This document shows, in pieces, positions 17,738 through 28,064 of a stretch of 64,000 nt of DNA. The translations under genes were made by a program, and so were the position numbers. Within the stretch, counting starts at the first letter, position 1. Each line of letters opens with the position of its first letter. The stretch spans positions 2,852,001-2,916,000 of the forward strand of contig NZ_CP049331.1 of the NCBI RefSeq assembly GCF_011064285.1, in the 5' to 3' direction. The DNA is from Vibrio ziniensis (lineage in GTDB: Bacteria > Pseudomonadota > Gammaproteobacteria > Enterobacterales > Vibrionaceae). A model generated the notes under the pieces. That model saw nothing but the letters and a program-made list of their open reading frames with translations. It was not told the origin of the DNA and made no database searches.

Positions 17738-18922
17738 TTAAGCGAAGATTTTAGCTACAACACCAGCACCAACTGTACGGCCACCTTCGCGGATCGCGAA
17801 ACGTAGACCTTCGTCCATCGCGATTGGTGCGATTAGATCAACAGTCATCTTGATGTTGTCGCCTGGCATTACCATTTCCACGCCTTCTGGTAGAGAGATA
17901 TCACCAGTTACGTCAGTTGTACGGAAGTAGAACTGTGGACGGTAGCCTTTGAAGAACGGAGTATGACGGCCGCCTTCGTCTTTAGAAAGTACGTATACTT
18001 CTGATTCGAACTTAGTGTGTGGTGTGATTGAACCAGGCTTAGCTAGTACTTGGCCACGTTCTACGTCATCACGCTTAGTACCACGTAGTAGTGCACCAAC
18101 GTTCTCACCCGCACGACCTTCGTCTAGAAGCTTACGGAACATCTCAACACCTGTACAAGTTGTTGTAGTTGTGTCGTGGATACCAACGATTGCAACTTCA
18201 TCACCAACTTTCAGGATACCGCGCTCGATACGGCCAGTTACTACTGTACCACGACCTTGGATTGAGAATACGTCTTCGATTGGCATTAGGAACGGCATGT
18301 CTACTGCACGCTCTGGCTCTGGAATGTACTCATCAAGTGCTTTTGCAAGCTCAATGATTTTCTCTTCCCACTGTGGTTCGCCGTTTAGCGCACCTAGTGC
18401 TGAACCTTGGATAACTGGTAGGTCATCACCTGGGAAATCGTACTCAGATAGAAGTTCACGAACTTCCATTTCTACTAGTTCTAGTAGCTCTTCATCGTCA
18501 ACCATGTCACATTTGTTCATGAATACGATGATGTAAGGGATACCAACCTGACGGCCTAGTAGGATGTGCTCACGAGTTTGTGGCATTGGACCATCTGTTG
18601 CAGCAACAACTAGGATACCACCGTCCATTTGCGCAGCACCTGTGATCATGTTTTTAACATAGTCAGCGTGTCCTGGGCAGTCTACGTGTGCGTAGTGACG
18701 AGCTGGAGTATCGTATTCTACGTGAGATGTAGAGATTGTGATACCGCGCTCACGCTCTTCTGGAGCGTTATCGATTGATGCGAAGTCACGAGCTTTACCA
18801 CCGTATACTTTTGAAAGAGTAGTACAGATAGCTGCTGTTAGAGTTGTTTTACCGTGGTCAACGTGGCCGATAGTACCAACGTTTACGTGCGGTTTCGTAC
18901 GTTCAAATTTTTCTTTAGACAC
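17738..18922 (-). CDS. tuf: Elongation factor Tu
   Basis: GTPase of 394 residues that delivers aminoacyl-tRNA to the ribosome. G1 [10 protein letters not shown]3 DCPGHADY, G4 [16 protein letters not shown] and G5 SALGA are intact, with the conserved domain II TGRIERG and C-terminal VGAGVVAKI. Codon use is strongly biased, as expected for a highly expressed gene. A separate promoter precedes it in the fusA-tuf gap, so it can be transcribed apart from the str operon. Confidence 0.98.
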   Translation of the reverse strand: MSKEKFERTKPHVNVGTIGHVDHGKTTLTAAICTTLSKVYGGKARDFASIDNAPEERERGITISTSHVEYDTPARHYAHVDCPGHADYVKNMITGAAQMDGGILVVAATDGPMPQTREHILLGRQVGIPYIIVFMNKCDMVDDEELLELVEMEVRELLSEYDFPGDDLPVIQGSALGALNGEPQWEEKIIELAKALDEYIPEPERAVDMPFLMPIEDVFSIQGRGTVVTGRIERGILKVGDEVAIVGIHDTTTTTCTGVEMFRKLLDEGRAGENVGALLRGTKRDDVERGQVLAKPGSITPHTKFESEVYVLSKDEGGRHTPFFKGYRPQFYFRTTDVTGDISLPEGVEMVMPGDNIKMTVDLIAPIAMDEGLRFAIREGGRTVGAGVVAKIFA

Positions 18923-18989
18923 GTTCGTGTTCCTTCCTAGTTATGATTCACCTTAAGTAACGTTCACTCAAGGCGCGCCAGAATTTGCT

Positions 18990-19018
18990 ATTTTATGCGC
19001 CAACGCTCGTCAGCGCAA
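18990..19018 (-). promoter_or_regulatory. Promoter candidate for tuf
   Basis: On the minus strand TTGCGC and TAAAAT are separated by 17 bases, followed by a GC-rich stretch (GGCGCGCC region) that would suit stringent control. Confidence 0.5.
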
Positions 19019-19043
19019 TAGATTCGTTATTAATCAAATAACG

Positions 19044-21140
19044 TTAACCGCGTTCCGCAATAATTGCTTCCGCAATATTTTTAGGAACCTCAGCGTACTC
19101 ACTAAACTCCATAGAGTAAGAAGCACGGCCTTGGGTCGCAGAACGTAGGTCCGTTGCATAACCAAACATCTCAGAGAGTGGTACTTTAGCATGGATAATT
19201 TTCAGACCAGCAAGGCCATCATCCATACCTTCGATCATGCCGCGACGACGGTTTAAGTCACCAACAACATCACCCATCCAATCTTCTGGAGTGGTTACTT
19301 CAACTTTCATTAGCGGTTCAAGAATAACTGGGTTTGCTTCAAGCGCACCTTTCTTGAATGCCATTGAGCCAGCGATTTTAAACGCCATCTCACTTGAGTC
19401 GACATCGTGGAATGAACCATCAAAGAGTGTAGCCTTAACATCCAAAACTGGGTAGCCAGCCAACACACCGTTGTTCATTTGCTCCTCGATACCTTTCGCT
19501 ACCGGAGCGATGAATTCCTTAGGAATTGCACCACCAACGATCTCGTCAACGAAGACAAAGCCCTGACCTACTTCAGCAGGTTCAATCTTCAGCCAAACGT
19601 GACCATATTGACCACGACCACCAGACTGACGAACAAATTTGCCTTCTACTTCCGATTTACCACGAATGGTTTCACGGTAAGCAACCTGAGGTTTACCCAC
19701 GTTGCAGTCAACGCTGAATTCGCGTTTCATACGATCAACGATGATGTCCAGATGAAGCTCGCCCATACCAGAGATCAGTGTTTGACCCGTTTCTTGGTCT
19801 GTTTCAACACGGAATGATGGGTCTTCTGCTGCTAGTTTACCTAGCGCAATTGCCATTTTCTCTTGGTCAGCGGTAGAACGTGGTTCTACTGCGATCTGAA
19901 TAACTGGCGTAGGGAATTCCATACGTTCCAGAATCACTTTGTGGTTCTGGTCACATAGAGTGTCACCTGTCGTTACATCTTTCAGACCGATCGCTGCGGC
20001 GATATCGCCAGCACGAACTTCTTTAATCTCTTCACGCTTGTTAGCGTGCATTTGCACGATACGACCAAAACGCTCTTTCTTCTGTTTCACTGAGTTGTAA
20101 ACTGCATCACCTGAGTTTACCACACCAGAATAAACACGCATGAAAGTGAGTGTCCCCACAAATGGGTCAGTCGCAATCTTGAATGCTAGTGCTGAAAACG
20201 GCTCGTTGTCGTCTGCATGACGCTCAACTTCATGATCGTTTTCATCAACACCTTTGATTGAAGGTACGTCAATCGGAGCAGGTAGGTATTCTACAACCGC
20301 ATCCAGAACTGCTTGCACACCTTTGTTTTTAAACGCACTACCACAAGTAGCCAGTACGATTTCGTTGTTTAGTGTACGTTGACGTAACGCTTGCTTGATT
20401 TCTGCTTCAGTAAGCTCACCATCATCAAGGTATTTTTCCATCAATTCTTCACTTGCTTCAGCAGCAGTCTCAACCAAGTGGCTGCGCCATTCTTCAGCAA
20501 GTTCTTGCATATCAGCCGGAATATCTTCGTATGTGAACGTCATGCCTTGATCGGCTTCATTCCAGTTGATGGCTTTCATCTTGATAAGGTCGATAACACC
20601 TCTAAACTCTTCTTCCGCACCAATGTTTAGTTGGATTGGAACCGGAGTTGCACCAAGACGATTTTTAATTTGGTTTACAACGCGTAGGAAATCTGCGCCT
20701 GCACGGTCCATTTTGTTTACAAATACGATACGTGGTACGTGGTACTTGTTTGCTTGACGCCATACAGTTTCAGACTGAGGTTCAACACCTGATGCGCCAC
20801 AGAACACAACCACTGCACCATCAAGCACACGAAGTGAACGCTCTACTTCGATAGTAAAGTCAACATGTCCAGGGGTATCAATGATGTTGATGCGGTGATC
20901 TTGGAATTGTGCTTCCATACCACGCCAGAAAGTCGTAGTCGCAGCTGAAGTGATAGTGATACCACGTTCCTGCTCCTGTTCCATCCAGTCCATGGTTGCG
21001 GCGCCATCGTGAACTTCACCGATTTTGTGAGAAAGGCCAGTGTAGAACAGAATACGTTCAGTAGTCGTTGTTTTACCTGCATCTACGTGAGCACAGATAC
21101 CGATGTTACGGTAGCGCTCAATAGGAGTTTTGCGAGCCAC
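19044..21140 (-). CDS. fusA: Elongation factor G
   Basis: Translocase GTPase of 698 residues. G1 [15 protein letters not shown], the switch I-II region with [22 protein letters not shown] as G4, and domain [14 protein letters not shown] are all present. Length matches the main (non-paralog) EF-G. Third gene of the str operon rpsL-rpsG-fusA, 167 bases after rpsG. Confidence 0.98.
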   Translation of the reverse strand: MARKTPIERYRNIGICAHVDAGKTTTTERILFYTGLSHKIGEVHDGAATMDWMEQEQERGITITSAATTTFWRGMEAQFQDHRINIIDTPGHVDFTIEVERSLRVLDGAVVVFCGASGVEPQSETVWRQANKYHVPRIVFVNKMDRAGADFLRVVNQIKNRLGATPVPIQLNIGAEEEFRGVIDLIKMKAINWNEADQGMTFTYEDIPADMQELAEEWRSHLVETAAEASEELMEKYLDDGELTEAEIKQALRQRTLNNEIVLATCGSAFKNKGVQAVLDAVVEYLPAPIDVPSIKGVDENDHEVERHADDNEPFSALAFKIATDPFVGTLTFMRVYSGVVNSGDAVYNSVKQKKERFGRIVQMHANKREEIKEVRAGDIAAAIGLKDVTTGDTLCDQNHKVILERMEFPTPVIQIAVEPRSTADQEKMAIALGKLAAEDPSFRVETDQETGQTLISGMGELHLDIIVDRMKREFSVDCNVGKPQVAYRETIRGKSEVEGKFVRQSGGRGQYGHVWLKIEPAEVGQGFVFVDEIVGGAIPKEFIAPVAKGIEEQMNNGVLAGYPVLDVKATLFDGSFHDVDSSEMAFKIAGSMAFKKGALEANPVILEPLMKVEVTTPEDWMGDVVGDLNRRRGMIEGMDDGLAGLKIIHAKVPLSEMFGYATDLRSATQGRASYSMEFSEYAEVPKNIAEAIIAERG

Positions 21141-21307
21141 GATTGAATCCTCTTATTAGAGATAGGGACTATTGCTATATCTAAAACTGTTGTCAGTTAA
21201 AAAACTATTGTTAGCTAAAAAACCGGCCTCTAGATATAGCAATAGTTCCTAGCAAAAGCATAGGAACTAAAGGAGTGCTGCAAGGAACCTTGCAGCACTG
21301 AAAGGTA

Positions 21308-21778
21308 TTACCAACGGTAATGAGCAAACGCTTTGTTAGCTTCAGCCATACGGTGAACGTCTTCACGTTTCTTAACAGCTGTACCTTTGTTTTCTGACGC
21401 GTCTAGCATTTCAGCAGCTAGGCGAGCAGCCATAGATTTTTCACCACGCTTACGCGCAGCTTCAACTAACCAACGCATAGCAAGTGCGTTACGGCGAACC
21501 GGACGTACTTCTACTGGAACTTGATAAGTTGAACCACCAACACGGCGAGACTTAACTTCTACCGCTGGGCGTACATTTTCAAGAGCTTCTTCAAATACAG
21601 CTAAGTGATCTTTACCAGATTTCTCAGCCATAGTGTCTAGTGCAGTGTAAACGATTTTTTCTGCAGTAGATTTTTTACCGTCAACCATAAGGATGTTAAC
21701 GAATTTTGCCAGCAGTTCAGATTTGAACTTTGGATCTGGAAGGATCTTACGCTGACCAATAACGCGACGACGTGGCAT
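21308..21778 (-). CDS. rpsG: 30S ribosomal protein S7
   Basis: Protein of 156 residues starting [18 protein letters not shown], with [20 protein letters not shown] in the rRNA-binding region. Nucleates assembly of the 30S head and, in E. coli, represses the str operon by binding the rpsL-rpsG junction; here the junction is about 100 bases. Confidence 0.98.
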   Translation of the reverse strand: MPRRRVIGQRKILPDPKFKSELLAKFVNILMVDGKKSTAEKIVYTALDTMAEKSGKDHLAVFEEALENVRPAVEVKSRRVGGSTYQVPVEVRPVRRNALAMRWLVEAARKRGEKSMAARLAAEMLDASENKGTAVKKREDVHRMAEANKAFAHYRW

Positions 21779-21878
21779 GGAATATTCTCCGTTGTCTTCT
21801 TCAGGTTATCCAAAACTTTTCAGTTTCTTCAAATATACAATAATTAATTTAGTGTTTGGCCTTACTTAACGGAATCCA

Positions 21879-22256
<378 letters not shown>

Positions 22257-22330
22257 CTAGCTCCTGATTTGCTGAAATTAGCTTTGTGAAAAATCTATCC
22301 CTACTCACAATGCGTAAATAGGGACGCAAA

Positions 22331-22359
22331 ATTCTATGCAGCAGTGGGATGTGTGTCAA
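22331..22359 (-). promoter_or_regulatory. str operon promoter
   Basis: On the minus strand TTGACA (22359-22354) and TAGAAT (22336-22331) with exactly 17 bases between them, upstream of rpsL. Confidence 0.8.
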
Positions 22360-22431
22360 GAAATATACAGATCTTTTTTTAGCCCGTTTCTGGACATAAA
22401 AGTGTACTGAAGACTCAGAAGAAGAATACTT

Positions 22432-22707
22432 CTACCAAGATATTGATTTTGAATGACTTATCGTTAATTCAACAAACTCAAATCTATTGATAATTTGAAT
22501 GTTTTGTGCGGAGTTTTCTGACCACCCTCTGGCTTGGAGATCCTCTTGCAACGCAAATATCTGACCAGTCACGACGATTTGAGAATAATATTCAGAATGT
22601 TGGCTCGAGGCGTAAACAGCATTCTCCACCAGCAAAAGATCATCTGTCGGTTGCAGGTAACGAGACACAAGCTTCAGTTTTTCCAAAGATTTTACGATAT
22701 GTAGCAC
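22432..22707 (-). CDS. tusB: Sulfur relay protein TusB
   Basis: Subunit of 91 residues of the TusBCD complex, which passes sulfur from TusA to TusE for 2-thiouridine at tRNA wobble position 34. MLHIVKSLEKLKL start and DDLLLVENAVYA match TusB/DsrH. Ten bases after tusC, ahead of rpsL, as in E. coli. Confidence 0.9.
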   Translation of the reverse strand: MLHIVKSLEKLKLVSRYLQPTDDLLLVENAVYASSQHSEYYSQIVVTGQIFALQEDLQARGWSENSAQNIQIINRFEFVELTISHSKSISW

Positions 22708-22716
22708 CAGTACACC

Positions 22717-23073
22717 TCAGAAAGTTAGCAGTTGGTCAAATTCATTCCACTGCTGTGCAATTTGCTGTGGAGAGACAATTTTGCCATCGATGATTAAATC
22801 GCTCGCCCCTAGTCCCCAGTCTTGCAGGCTTTGCTCACAAATATAACGCTGCTCAATATCATATAAATCGAGCAACTTAAACGCACTGATGTAGTCTCGA
22901 CTCAAAACTTGAGACGGATCCTGACCATTTAACAGTTGCAACACCCCTTCACCAACGAAGAAAATGGCTAACTCTTCCGAATACGCTGAAGCGGCTAAAA
23001 TGGCGTCCAGTCCTTCTCGGGCTGAAGAGGTACCATGGGGAGCCGTATGAAAAATGAAAGCAACTTTCTTCAA
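22717..23073 (-). CDS. tusC: Sulfur relay protein TusC
   Basis: Subunit of 118 residues. [23 protein letters not shown] and [16 protein letters not shown] match the DsrF/TusC family. Its start overlaps the tusD stop by four bases, implying translational coupling. Confidence 0.92.
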   Translation of the reverse strand: MKKVAFIFHTAPHGTSSAREGLDAILAASAYSEELAIFFVGEGVLQLLNGQDPSQVLSRDYISAFKLLDLYDIEQRYICEQSLQDWGLGASDLIIDGKIVSPQQIAQQWNEFDQLLTF

Positions 23074-23477
23074 AATTGAACCACTCTATCCTGACTAAGC
23101 AAGGCTTCCGCTAAACTGCCTAGCCCTGATTGCTCAAAGTGTTCGGCAAGATTGGCTGAAGGTAGTTGATGTTGACTCGCTTCGTCTTGACCAATGACAC
23201 CCCGTCGCAGGGCTGCAGCTACACAGGTTTCCAATCGAACCTGATGTTTAGTTGCCAGTGATTGCCAAGCCTTCACCAGATCAAACTCATCGTTGGCAGG
23301 TACAGTCAGTTTCGACGCATTGAACACACCATCTTGATAGAAAAAAACACTTTCCAACTGGTGCCCTTTTTCTATCAAAGCTTGTGCAAACAAATAAGCA
23401 TTACGCGCAGACTGAGTTCCGTACACAGATCCATTGACCACTAAAGAGTAAGTCAAGGAAGTGGGATTTGAACTCAC
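23070..23477 (-). CDS. tusD: Sulfurtransferase TusD
   Basis: Catalytic subunit of 135 residues. [28 protein letters not shown] and [10 protein letters not shown] contain the active-site cysteine (in [11 protein letters not shown]). The start is a GTG whose last bases overlap the yheO stop (GTGA), a four-base overlap that supports this start over internal TTG codons. Confidence 0.93.
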   Translation of the reverse strand: MSSNPTSLTYSLVVNGSVYGTQSARNAYLFAQALIEKGHQLESVFFYQDGVFNASKLTVPANDEFDLVKAWQSLATKHQVRLETCVAAALRRGVIGQDEASQHQLPSANLAEHFEQSGLGSLAEALLSQDRVVQF

Positions 23478-24199
23478 GCTTCATCATCCTCTGTTTTACG
23501 CTGACGGATATACAGGTAAACCGTGTGTTTAGAGATGTTAAGACGATCTGCAACACGGTTAATTGCATCTTTAATATCAAAGATACCTTTATCAAACAGC
23601 GCCATAACGATTTGACGGTTCTTGGTATTGTTCGACACAGTTTTATCGGTGTTGATCTCTTCAATCGTACGCTCTACCGTTTGGTCTACCAGCTCTTCTA
23701 CATCACTTGCGAAGTTAACTGAAGAAGCAGCATCTTGCGCTTCTTGAGTAGGCATAAAAGATTGAAGAACCTGAGAGAACGGTGCATCAAGGTTGACGTT
23801 AATACACAACAGGCCAATAACACGATTCTCACCATTACGGATAGCCACCGTAATCGACTTCATCAACACACCACCTTTCGCGCGTGTGAAATAAGAACGA
23901 GAGAAGTTGCGTTCTGAACCTTCGATATCGCGCAGCATTTTTAACGCAAGGTCGGTAATAGGCGAACCTACTTGTCGACCCGTGTTTTCACCGTTAGCGA
24001 TTTTAATTGCAGAGGTATTTAAATCTTCTAATGAGTGCAAAACAATCTCACAGAAAGGACCAATCAAGCTGGCAATGCCATCTACAACGGCTTCATAAGA
24101 GCGCAAAATAACTTTGTCATGCTCGGTGAATGGTTTCACGTGGACGGATTCCATTTCGAGCAGCATATCTGCATTGTTAAATGTTTCTGTTGTTGTCAC
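23474..24199 (-). CDS. YheO-family transcriptional regulator
   Basis: Protein of 241 residues with an N-terminal PAS-like YheO domain ([30 protein letters not shown]) and a C-terminal helix-turn-helix ([26 protein letters not shown]) of the DauR type. The genomic place, upstream of tusDCB and downstream of fkpA, is that of E. coli yheO. Targets unknown; translational overlap with tusD suggests a shared operon. Confidence 0.88.
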   Translation of the reverse strand: MTTTETFNNADMLLEMESVHVKPFTEHDKVILRSYEAVVDGIASLIGPFCEIVLHSLEDLNTSAIKIANGENTGRQVGSPITDLALKMLRDIEGSERNFSRSYFTRAKGGVLMKSITVAIRNGENRVIGLLCINVNLDAPFSQVLQSFMPTQEAQDAASSVNFASDVEELVDQTVERTIEEINTDKTVSNNTKNRQIVMALFDKGIFDIKDAINRVADRLNISKHTVYLYIRQRKTEDDEA

Positions 24200-24326
24200 T
24201 GTACTTTGACCTTAAAACTCAAAATCAACAAATTGTTGTAAGTCTATCAGAAAATTTTATTTGAATGCTTAGCTATATCACCAACAAGTGATTTGGAACA
24301 AATTATGTGGTGAAGCTCACTGAAAG

Positions 24327-24355
24327 AAAAAAGGTCTGAACGTGTCAGACCTTTT
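24327..24355 (-). terminator. fkpA terminator
   Basis: AAAAAGGTCTGA and TCAGACCTTTTT pair around a five-base loop, with a T-rich tail on the minus strand, after fkpA. Confidence 0.9.
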
Positions 24356-24410
24356 TATTTACTAACGTTAGCTAAGCATCTTGTCGTTAGCTCATCGAGC
24401 TAAAGATAGC

Positions 24411-25184
24411 TTATTGAGCGGCAGCGTCACCGTTCTCAATTTTCAGCAGCTCAACTTCGAATACTAGCGTTGAGTTAGCTGGGATCGTTGGTGTGTCTTG
24501 CTCACCATAGGCTAGCTCTGGCGGGATAACGAACTTGAATTTTGAACCAACAGGCATCAACTGAACGCCTTCTGTCCAACCAGAGATGACGCGGTTTAGT
24601 GGGAACGTTGCTGGTTCACCACGATCGTATGAACTGTCGAACTGAGTGCCATCCGTCAGAGTACCTTTGTAATGTACTTGAACAGTATCGGTTTCTTTTG
24701 GCTGATCACCTTGAGCAGGAGTGATGACTTGGTAAAGTAGACCTGATTCAGTTTTCTTTACGCCTTCTTGTGCTTCAAACTCAGAGCGGAATTTTTCACC
24801 CGCTTCTTTATTTGCAGCAGCTTTCTCTGCCGCTTTCGCTTGCATCGTTTCAGCAACACGCTTGTCTAGAGCTTCTAACGCTGCGCGAGTATCTTCTTCA
24901 GTAAGTTCTGCTTTGCCAGCAAAAACATGTTGAATACCCTGAAGTACAAGATCTTTGTTTAGATCGATACCGATTTCACGAGGCTTATCTAGGCTGGTGT
25001 TTAGGTAGTTCGCGAAAGAAACACCAATAGCGTATGCCGCTTTATCATCGTCCGTTTTAAAAGTGACTGCTTGTTGCTCTTGTGCTGCCGGAGTCGCTTC
25101 CGCTTTCGGTGCTTCATCTTTTTGGCAGCCGACTGCAAGAATTACTGTTGCAGCTAGCAGTGACACTTTAAATAGTGATTTCAT
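24411..25184 (-). CDS. fkpA: FKBP-type peptidyl-prolyl isomerase FkpA
   Basis: Chaperone and prolyl isomerase of 257 residues acting outside the inner membrane. Signal peptide with a lipobox (LAVGC, Cys20), so it is probably lipid-anchored, unlike E. coli FkpA. The N-terminal dimerisation domain ([15 protein letters not shown]) is followed by an FKBP domain with [37 protein letters not shown] and PPELAYGEQ. The ATG at 25184 has GGAG six bases upstream and was preferred over 25196. Confidence 0.93.
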   Translation of the reverse strand: MKSLFKVSLLAATVILAVGCQKDEAPKAEATPAAQEQQAVTFKTDDDKAAYAIGVSFANYLNTSLDKPREIGIDLNKDLVLQGIQHVFAGKAELTEEDTRAALEALDKRVAETMQAKAAEKAAANKEAGEKFRSEFEAQEGVKKTESGLLYQVITPAQGDQPKETDTVQVHYKGTLTDGTQFDSSYDRGEPATFPLNRVISGWTEGVQLMPVGSKFKFVIPPELAYGEQDTPTIPANSTLVFEVELLKIENGDAAAQ

Positions 25185-25200
25185 TAAATTCTCCAATTTG

Positions 25201-25248
25201 TTGGCAAAGCTTATTTTGTTGGCAAAGCTTATTTTGTTGGCAAAGCTT
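25201..25248 (-). repeat. Tandem 18-bp repeat before fkpA
   Basis: TTGGCAAAGCTTATTTTG occurs at 25201-25218 and 25219-25236, with a third partial copy TTGGCAAAGCTT at 25237-25248. It lies in the fkpA leader, just upstream of the ribosome binding site. Copy number is likely to vary by slippage. Confidence 0.9.
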
Positions 25249-25350
25249 CAGTTATCATGCACAAAATCAGTTATCTCACTGGTGCATCACAAAAAGTTGT
25301 ACCAATATAGCGGTATGTTTTGAGATTGTCTCTACGGATAATTAGACCTA

Positions 25351-26331
25351 ATGCGGATAATTTACCATCTCACACTCTGTTTTACTGTCATTGTTGCGTT
25401 AAACGGCTGCTTTTTCTCTGGAAAAGAGCTTGAACGTTGGGATTTAGAACCCGATGGCTCAGCCAGTTTCGCGTTAAGCCGTGACGGACGATTCGCACTT
25501 ATCTATTCCCAACAACACCAACTGGTACTGTGGGACCTCAATTCCAAAGAAATACTCGCGAAGCTCGGCGCTCAAGACCCACAGCAAAACACCGTATCGC
25601 GCATTCGCATTTCAGATAATGGCCAATTTGCGGTTACGGCTAGCCAGATTAATTTTGCCGTTTGGAATCTTGCTTGGTCACAAGCAAAAGGCTTGTGGTC
25701 CATATCTGACGGGCTAATCCGTGACATAGATATCAGCAGTGATGGTCAACAAGTCCTACTCGGTCTGTCTAATGGCAAAGCCATTTACGTCGATTTAGTC
25801 AGCGGACGTCGCATGGAGTTCCTTGCTCACCAAGAAAAAGTCAATTCCGTCGCACTTTCTCCCAACGGTCGTTATGCCCTAACCGGCGGCAATGACTATA
25901 AAGCCTACTTCTGGGATACCAAAACAGGGCAAATTATTCATACCTTCGAACATCAACAAAGAGTAAATCGTGTCGCACTGCAGCGTGACGGCAAACTGGC
26001 CTTCACCTCTGATGGTGGTGATGAGTCGTTTATTTGGCAACTGCCAAGCGGAATCAAACAAGCACAGCTGCACAGTTTTTCCCGTCAACTGATTTTCTCC
26101 ACTGCGCGATTTTCTGATGATGGCGCTTTTCTGGTGACAGGAACACCATCAAGCCGTATAGAAGTTTGGGATAGTAAAACGGGCGACAAACTTGAAGGCT
26201 TTGAAGCAAAGCCAAGAAAAGATGCCCGTCCACCACGAGCTGTAGTGTATGATGCCGCTTTCGATTCAAAGCAGAGAGTCATATCTGGTACCTCAGCGGG
26301 CATTGCACAAGCGTGGAAACTCGACGACTAG
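25351..26331 (+). CDS. WD40-repeat lipoprotein
   Basis: Protein of 326 residues with a lipoprotein signal (VALNGC, Cys20) and about seven WD40-like repeats: units such as DGRFALIYSQQHQLVLWDL, NGQFAVTASQINFAVWNL, NGRYALTGGNDYKAYFWDT and GAFLVTGTPSSRIEVWDS. It should fold as a beta-propeller facing the periplasm. Divergent from fkpA and just ahead of slyX. Function unknown; propellers usually mediate protein interactions. Confidence 0.85.
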   Translation: MRIIYHLTLCFTVIVALNGCFFSGKELERWDLEPDGSASFALSRDGRFALIYSQQHQLVLWDLNSKEILAKLGAQDPQQNTVSRIRISDNGQFAVTASQINFAVWNLAWSQAKGLWSISDGLIRDIDISSDGQQVLLGLSNGKAIYVDLVSGRRMEFLAHQEKVNSVALSPNGRYALTGGNDYKAYFWDTKTGQIIHTFEHQQRVNRVALQRDGKLAFTSDGGDESFIWQLPSGIKQAQLHSFSRQLIFSTARFSDDGAFLVTGTPSSRIEVWDSKTGDKLEGFEAKPRKDARPPRAVVYDAAFDSKQRVISGTSAGIAQAWKLDD

Positions 26332-26375
26332 GCCAGAGACCGAACAACTGTAAACCTAACAACACAGGTATTACG

Positions 26376-26603
26376 ATGACAGAACAACATACAGTGCAGT
26401 TACAGCAACGTATTGATGATTTGGAATGCAAAGTGGCATTTCAAGAGCAAACCATTGATGAACTCAACGAAGCTCTTGCTCAGCAACAACTGTTAATCAA
26501 TAAAATGAAAGATCAGATGACGTATGTGGTAGGCAAAATGAAGAATATGGAGACGTCTAACATGGCGGACCCAAATAAAGAGCCGCCACCACCACACTAT
26601 TAA
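26376..26603 (+). CDS. slyX: SlyX family protein
   Basis: Coiled-coil protein of 75 residues (LQQRIDDLECKVAFQEQTIDELN) ending in the proline-rich PPPPHY that marks SlyX. The ATG at 26376 begins MTEQHTVQL; the longer frame overlapping the WD40 gene is unlikely. Function unclear in all bacteria. 44 bases after the WD40 gene. Confidence 0.88.
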   Translation: MTEQHTVQLQQRIDDLECKVAFQEQTIDELNEALAQQQLLINKMKDQMTYVVGKMKNMETSNMADPNKEPPPPHY

Positions 26604-26642
26604 TGTTTAATCGATGAGTGACGAACGTATCGGCATTCTTGT

Positions 26643-26828
26643 TTAAGAAAAGTAGTACGCTATCACTGCGCCTGCGACAACTAAGCAACCGCCGATGCGA
26701 CGAAGCTGGTTATCCGGTTGTTCACTTAACTGAGCAACCATCTGGCGCCAACCATTTGGTGCAACTAAAGGTCCTAACCCTTCAACCACCAGCACTAATC
26801 CCAACGCCATCCAAAGTGAATTAGACAT
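26643..26828 (-). CDS. DUF2065 (YjeT-like) membrane protein
   Basis: Protein of 61 residues with two hydrophobic segments (LWMALGLVLVVEGLGPLVAP and IGGCLVVAGAVIAYYF) separated by a short polar loop. E. coli yjeT also lies downstream of hflC, which matches. Function unknown. Confidence 0.85.
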   Translation of the reverse strand: MSNSLWMALGLVLVVEGLGPLVAPNGWRQMVAQLSEQPDNQLRRIGGCLVVAGAVIAYYFS

Positions 26829-26844
26829 TGACTGTCTCCATAAG

Positions 26845-26868
26845 AAAAGGCTCCTTTCGGAGCCTTTG
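26845..26868 (-). terminator. Hairpin between hflC and the DUF2065 gene
   Basis: AAAGGCTCC and GGAGCCTTT pair around a TTTC-type loop; followed on the minus strand by TTTTC. It may attenuate read-through from hflC. Confidence 0.75.
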
Positions 26869-26912
26869 TATAATCTTCCAAGTTCTCTTCTTGATAGGAG
26901 ATACTATCTTAC

Positions 26913-27034
26913 TCCTCCCCCTTCGAAGGGGAGGCTGGGTGGGGTTGCTTTCACCGAACTGAATTAAGAGTGTAATGATTAATAAGTTCAGTGGATTTCA
27001 ACCCCCTCTAACTCCCCCTCATCTGAGGGGGAGA
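26913..27034. repeat. Dispersed 120-bp repeat, copy 1
   Basis: Starts CTCCTCCCCCTTCGAAGGGG and ends CTCATCTGAGGGGGAGA. The same sequence in reverse orientation lies at 63009-63131, 36 kb away. Both ends carry short GC-rich hairpins. Fills the gap between hflC and the DUF2065 gene. Confidence 0.85.
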
Positions 27035-27081
27035 ACTAAGAGAATCTTTTATCTTCCCAACAAGAGGAAAAATGAGATCAC

Positions 27082-28062
27082 CTACTTCGCAGGTGCGCCT
27101 TTCGAATTATTCATGTATTTGAAGAAATCACTCTTCGGATCTAACACAAGAATATCGCCTTTCTGGCTGAACGATTTCTCATACGCTTTTAGCGAACGGA
27201 CAAAGCCAAAGAACTCAGGATCTTTGTTGTACGCTTCAGAGTAAATCTTGGCAGCTTTTGCATCCGCTTCACCACGTGTAACACGTGCAGTCTTATCCGC
27301 TTCAGCTAGGATAGTTGCCACTTCAAGTTCAGCTTGAGCGCGGATAACTTCCGCTTTCTCACGACCTTGAGAACGGTGTTTACGAGCAACAGATTCACGC
27401 TCAGCACGCATACGACGATAGATAGACTCACTGATTTCATCAGGTAAGTTGATTTTCTTCATACGGAAATCAACCACTTCGACACCAAGGTCTTTCATCG
27501 CACTTTGACGAGTATCGTTCAGTACGTTCTCCATGATTTGGTCGCGCTGACCATCAATCTCTAATGCTTGTTTCGCCGCTTCAGTCGTTACCACTTCTGA
27601 ATCAGAGCTGTCTGGCAATACATCGTTGTTGCGAGGACCAGAAACAATCTGCTTAATTTCACGAGAACCGATTTCTGAACGTAGGATGTCAGTCACTTTA
27701 CGCTCAAGTAGTGCTTCCGCAGTTAGAGCGTTACCACCACCGGTTGCCAAGAAATATTGACCGAAATCTTTAATACGCCACTTAACGTAGGTATCAATGA
27801 TAACGTCTTTTTTCTCTGACGTTACAAAACGGTCAGAACGTCCATCCATAGTTTGAATACGAGCATCTAATGATTTTACGCGATCAAACAACGGCATCTT
27901 CATGTGTAGACCCGGTTCGTAAATTTTCGCTGCGTCGTTAGCATCTTTCATTACTCGACCAAAGCGAATAACGAAGCCACGCTCACCTTCTGGGATCACG
28001 AATACTGACATCAACAACAAAGCAAGAACAACAACCACTACAGGGATCATTAACTTACGCAT
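27082..28062 (-). CDS. hflC: HflC, FtsH modulator subunit
   Basis: SPFH/band-7 protein of 326 residues with one N-terminal membrane segment (VVVVLALLLMSVFVIPEGERGFVIRFG begins after residue 6). With HflK it forms a cage around FtsH and controls its proteolysis. REKAEVIRAQAELEVATILAEA is the conserved coiled region. Starts two bases after hflK stop. Confidence 0.96.
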   Translation of the reverse strand: MRKLMIPVVVVVLALLLMSVFVIPEGERGFVIRFGRVMKDANDAAKIYEPGLHMKMPLFDRVKSLDARIQTMDGRSDRFVTSEKKDVIIDTYVKWRIKDFGQYFLATGGGNALTAEALLERKVTDILRSEIGSREIKQIVSGPRNNDVLPDSSDSEVVTTEAAKQALEIDGQRDQIMENVLNDTRQSAMKDLGVEVVDFRMKKINLPDEISESIYRRMRAERESVARKHRSQGREKAEVIRAQAELEVATILAEADKTARVTRGEADAKAAKIYSEAYNKDPEFFGFVRSLKAYEKSFSQKGDILVLDPKSDFFKYMNNSKGAPAK

Positions 28063-28064
28063 TA

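Noticed and set aside
18015..18536. Long open frame of 173 residues antisense to tuf.
   Set aside because: Shadow of the biased codon use of tuf; serine/threonine-rich with no ribosome binding site.
23456..23477. A TTG start seven codons inside tusD.
   Set aside because: The GTG at 23477 overlaps the yheO stop as GTGA, a usual coupling arrangement, and there is no better ribosome binding site for the TTG.
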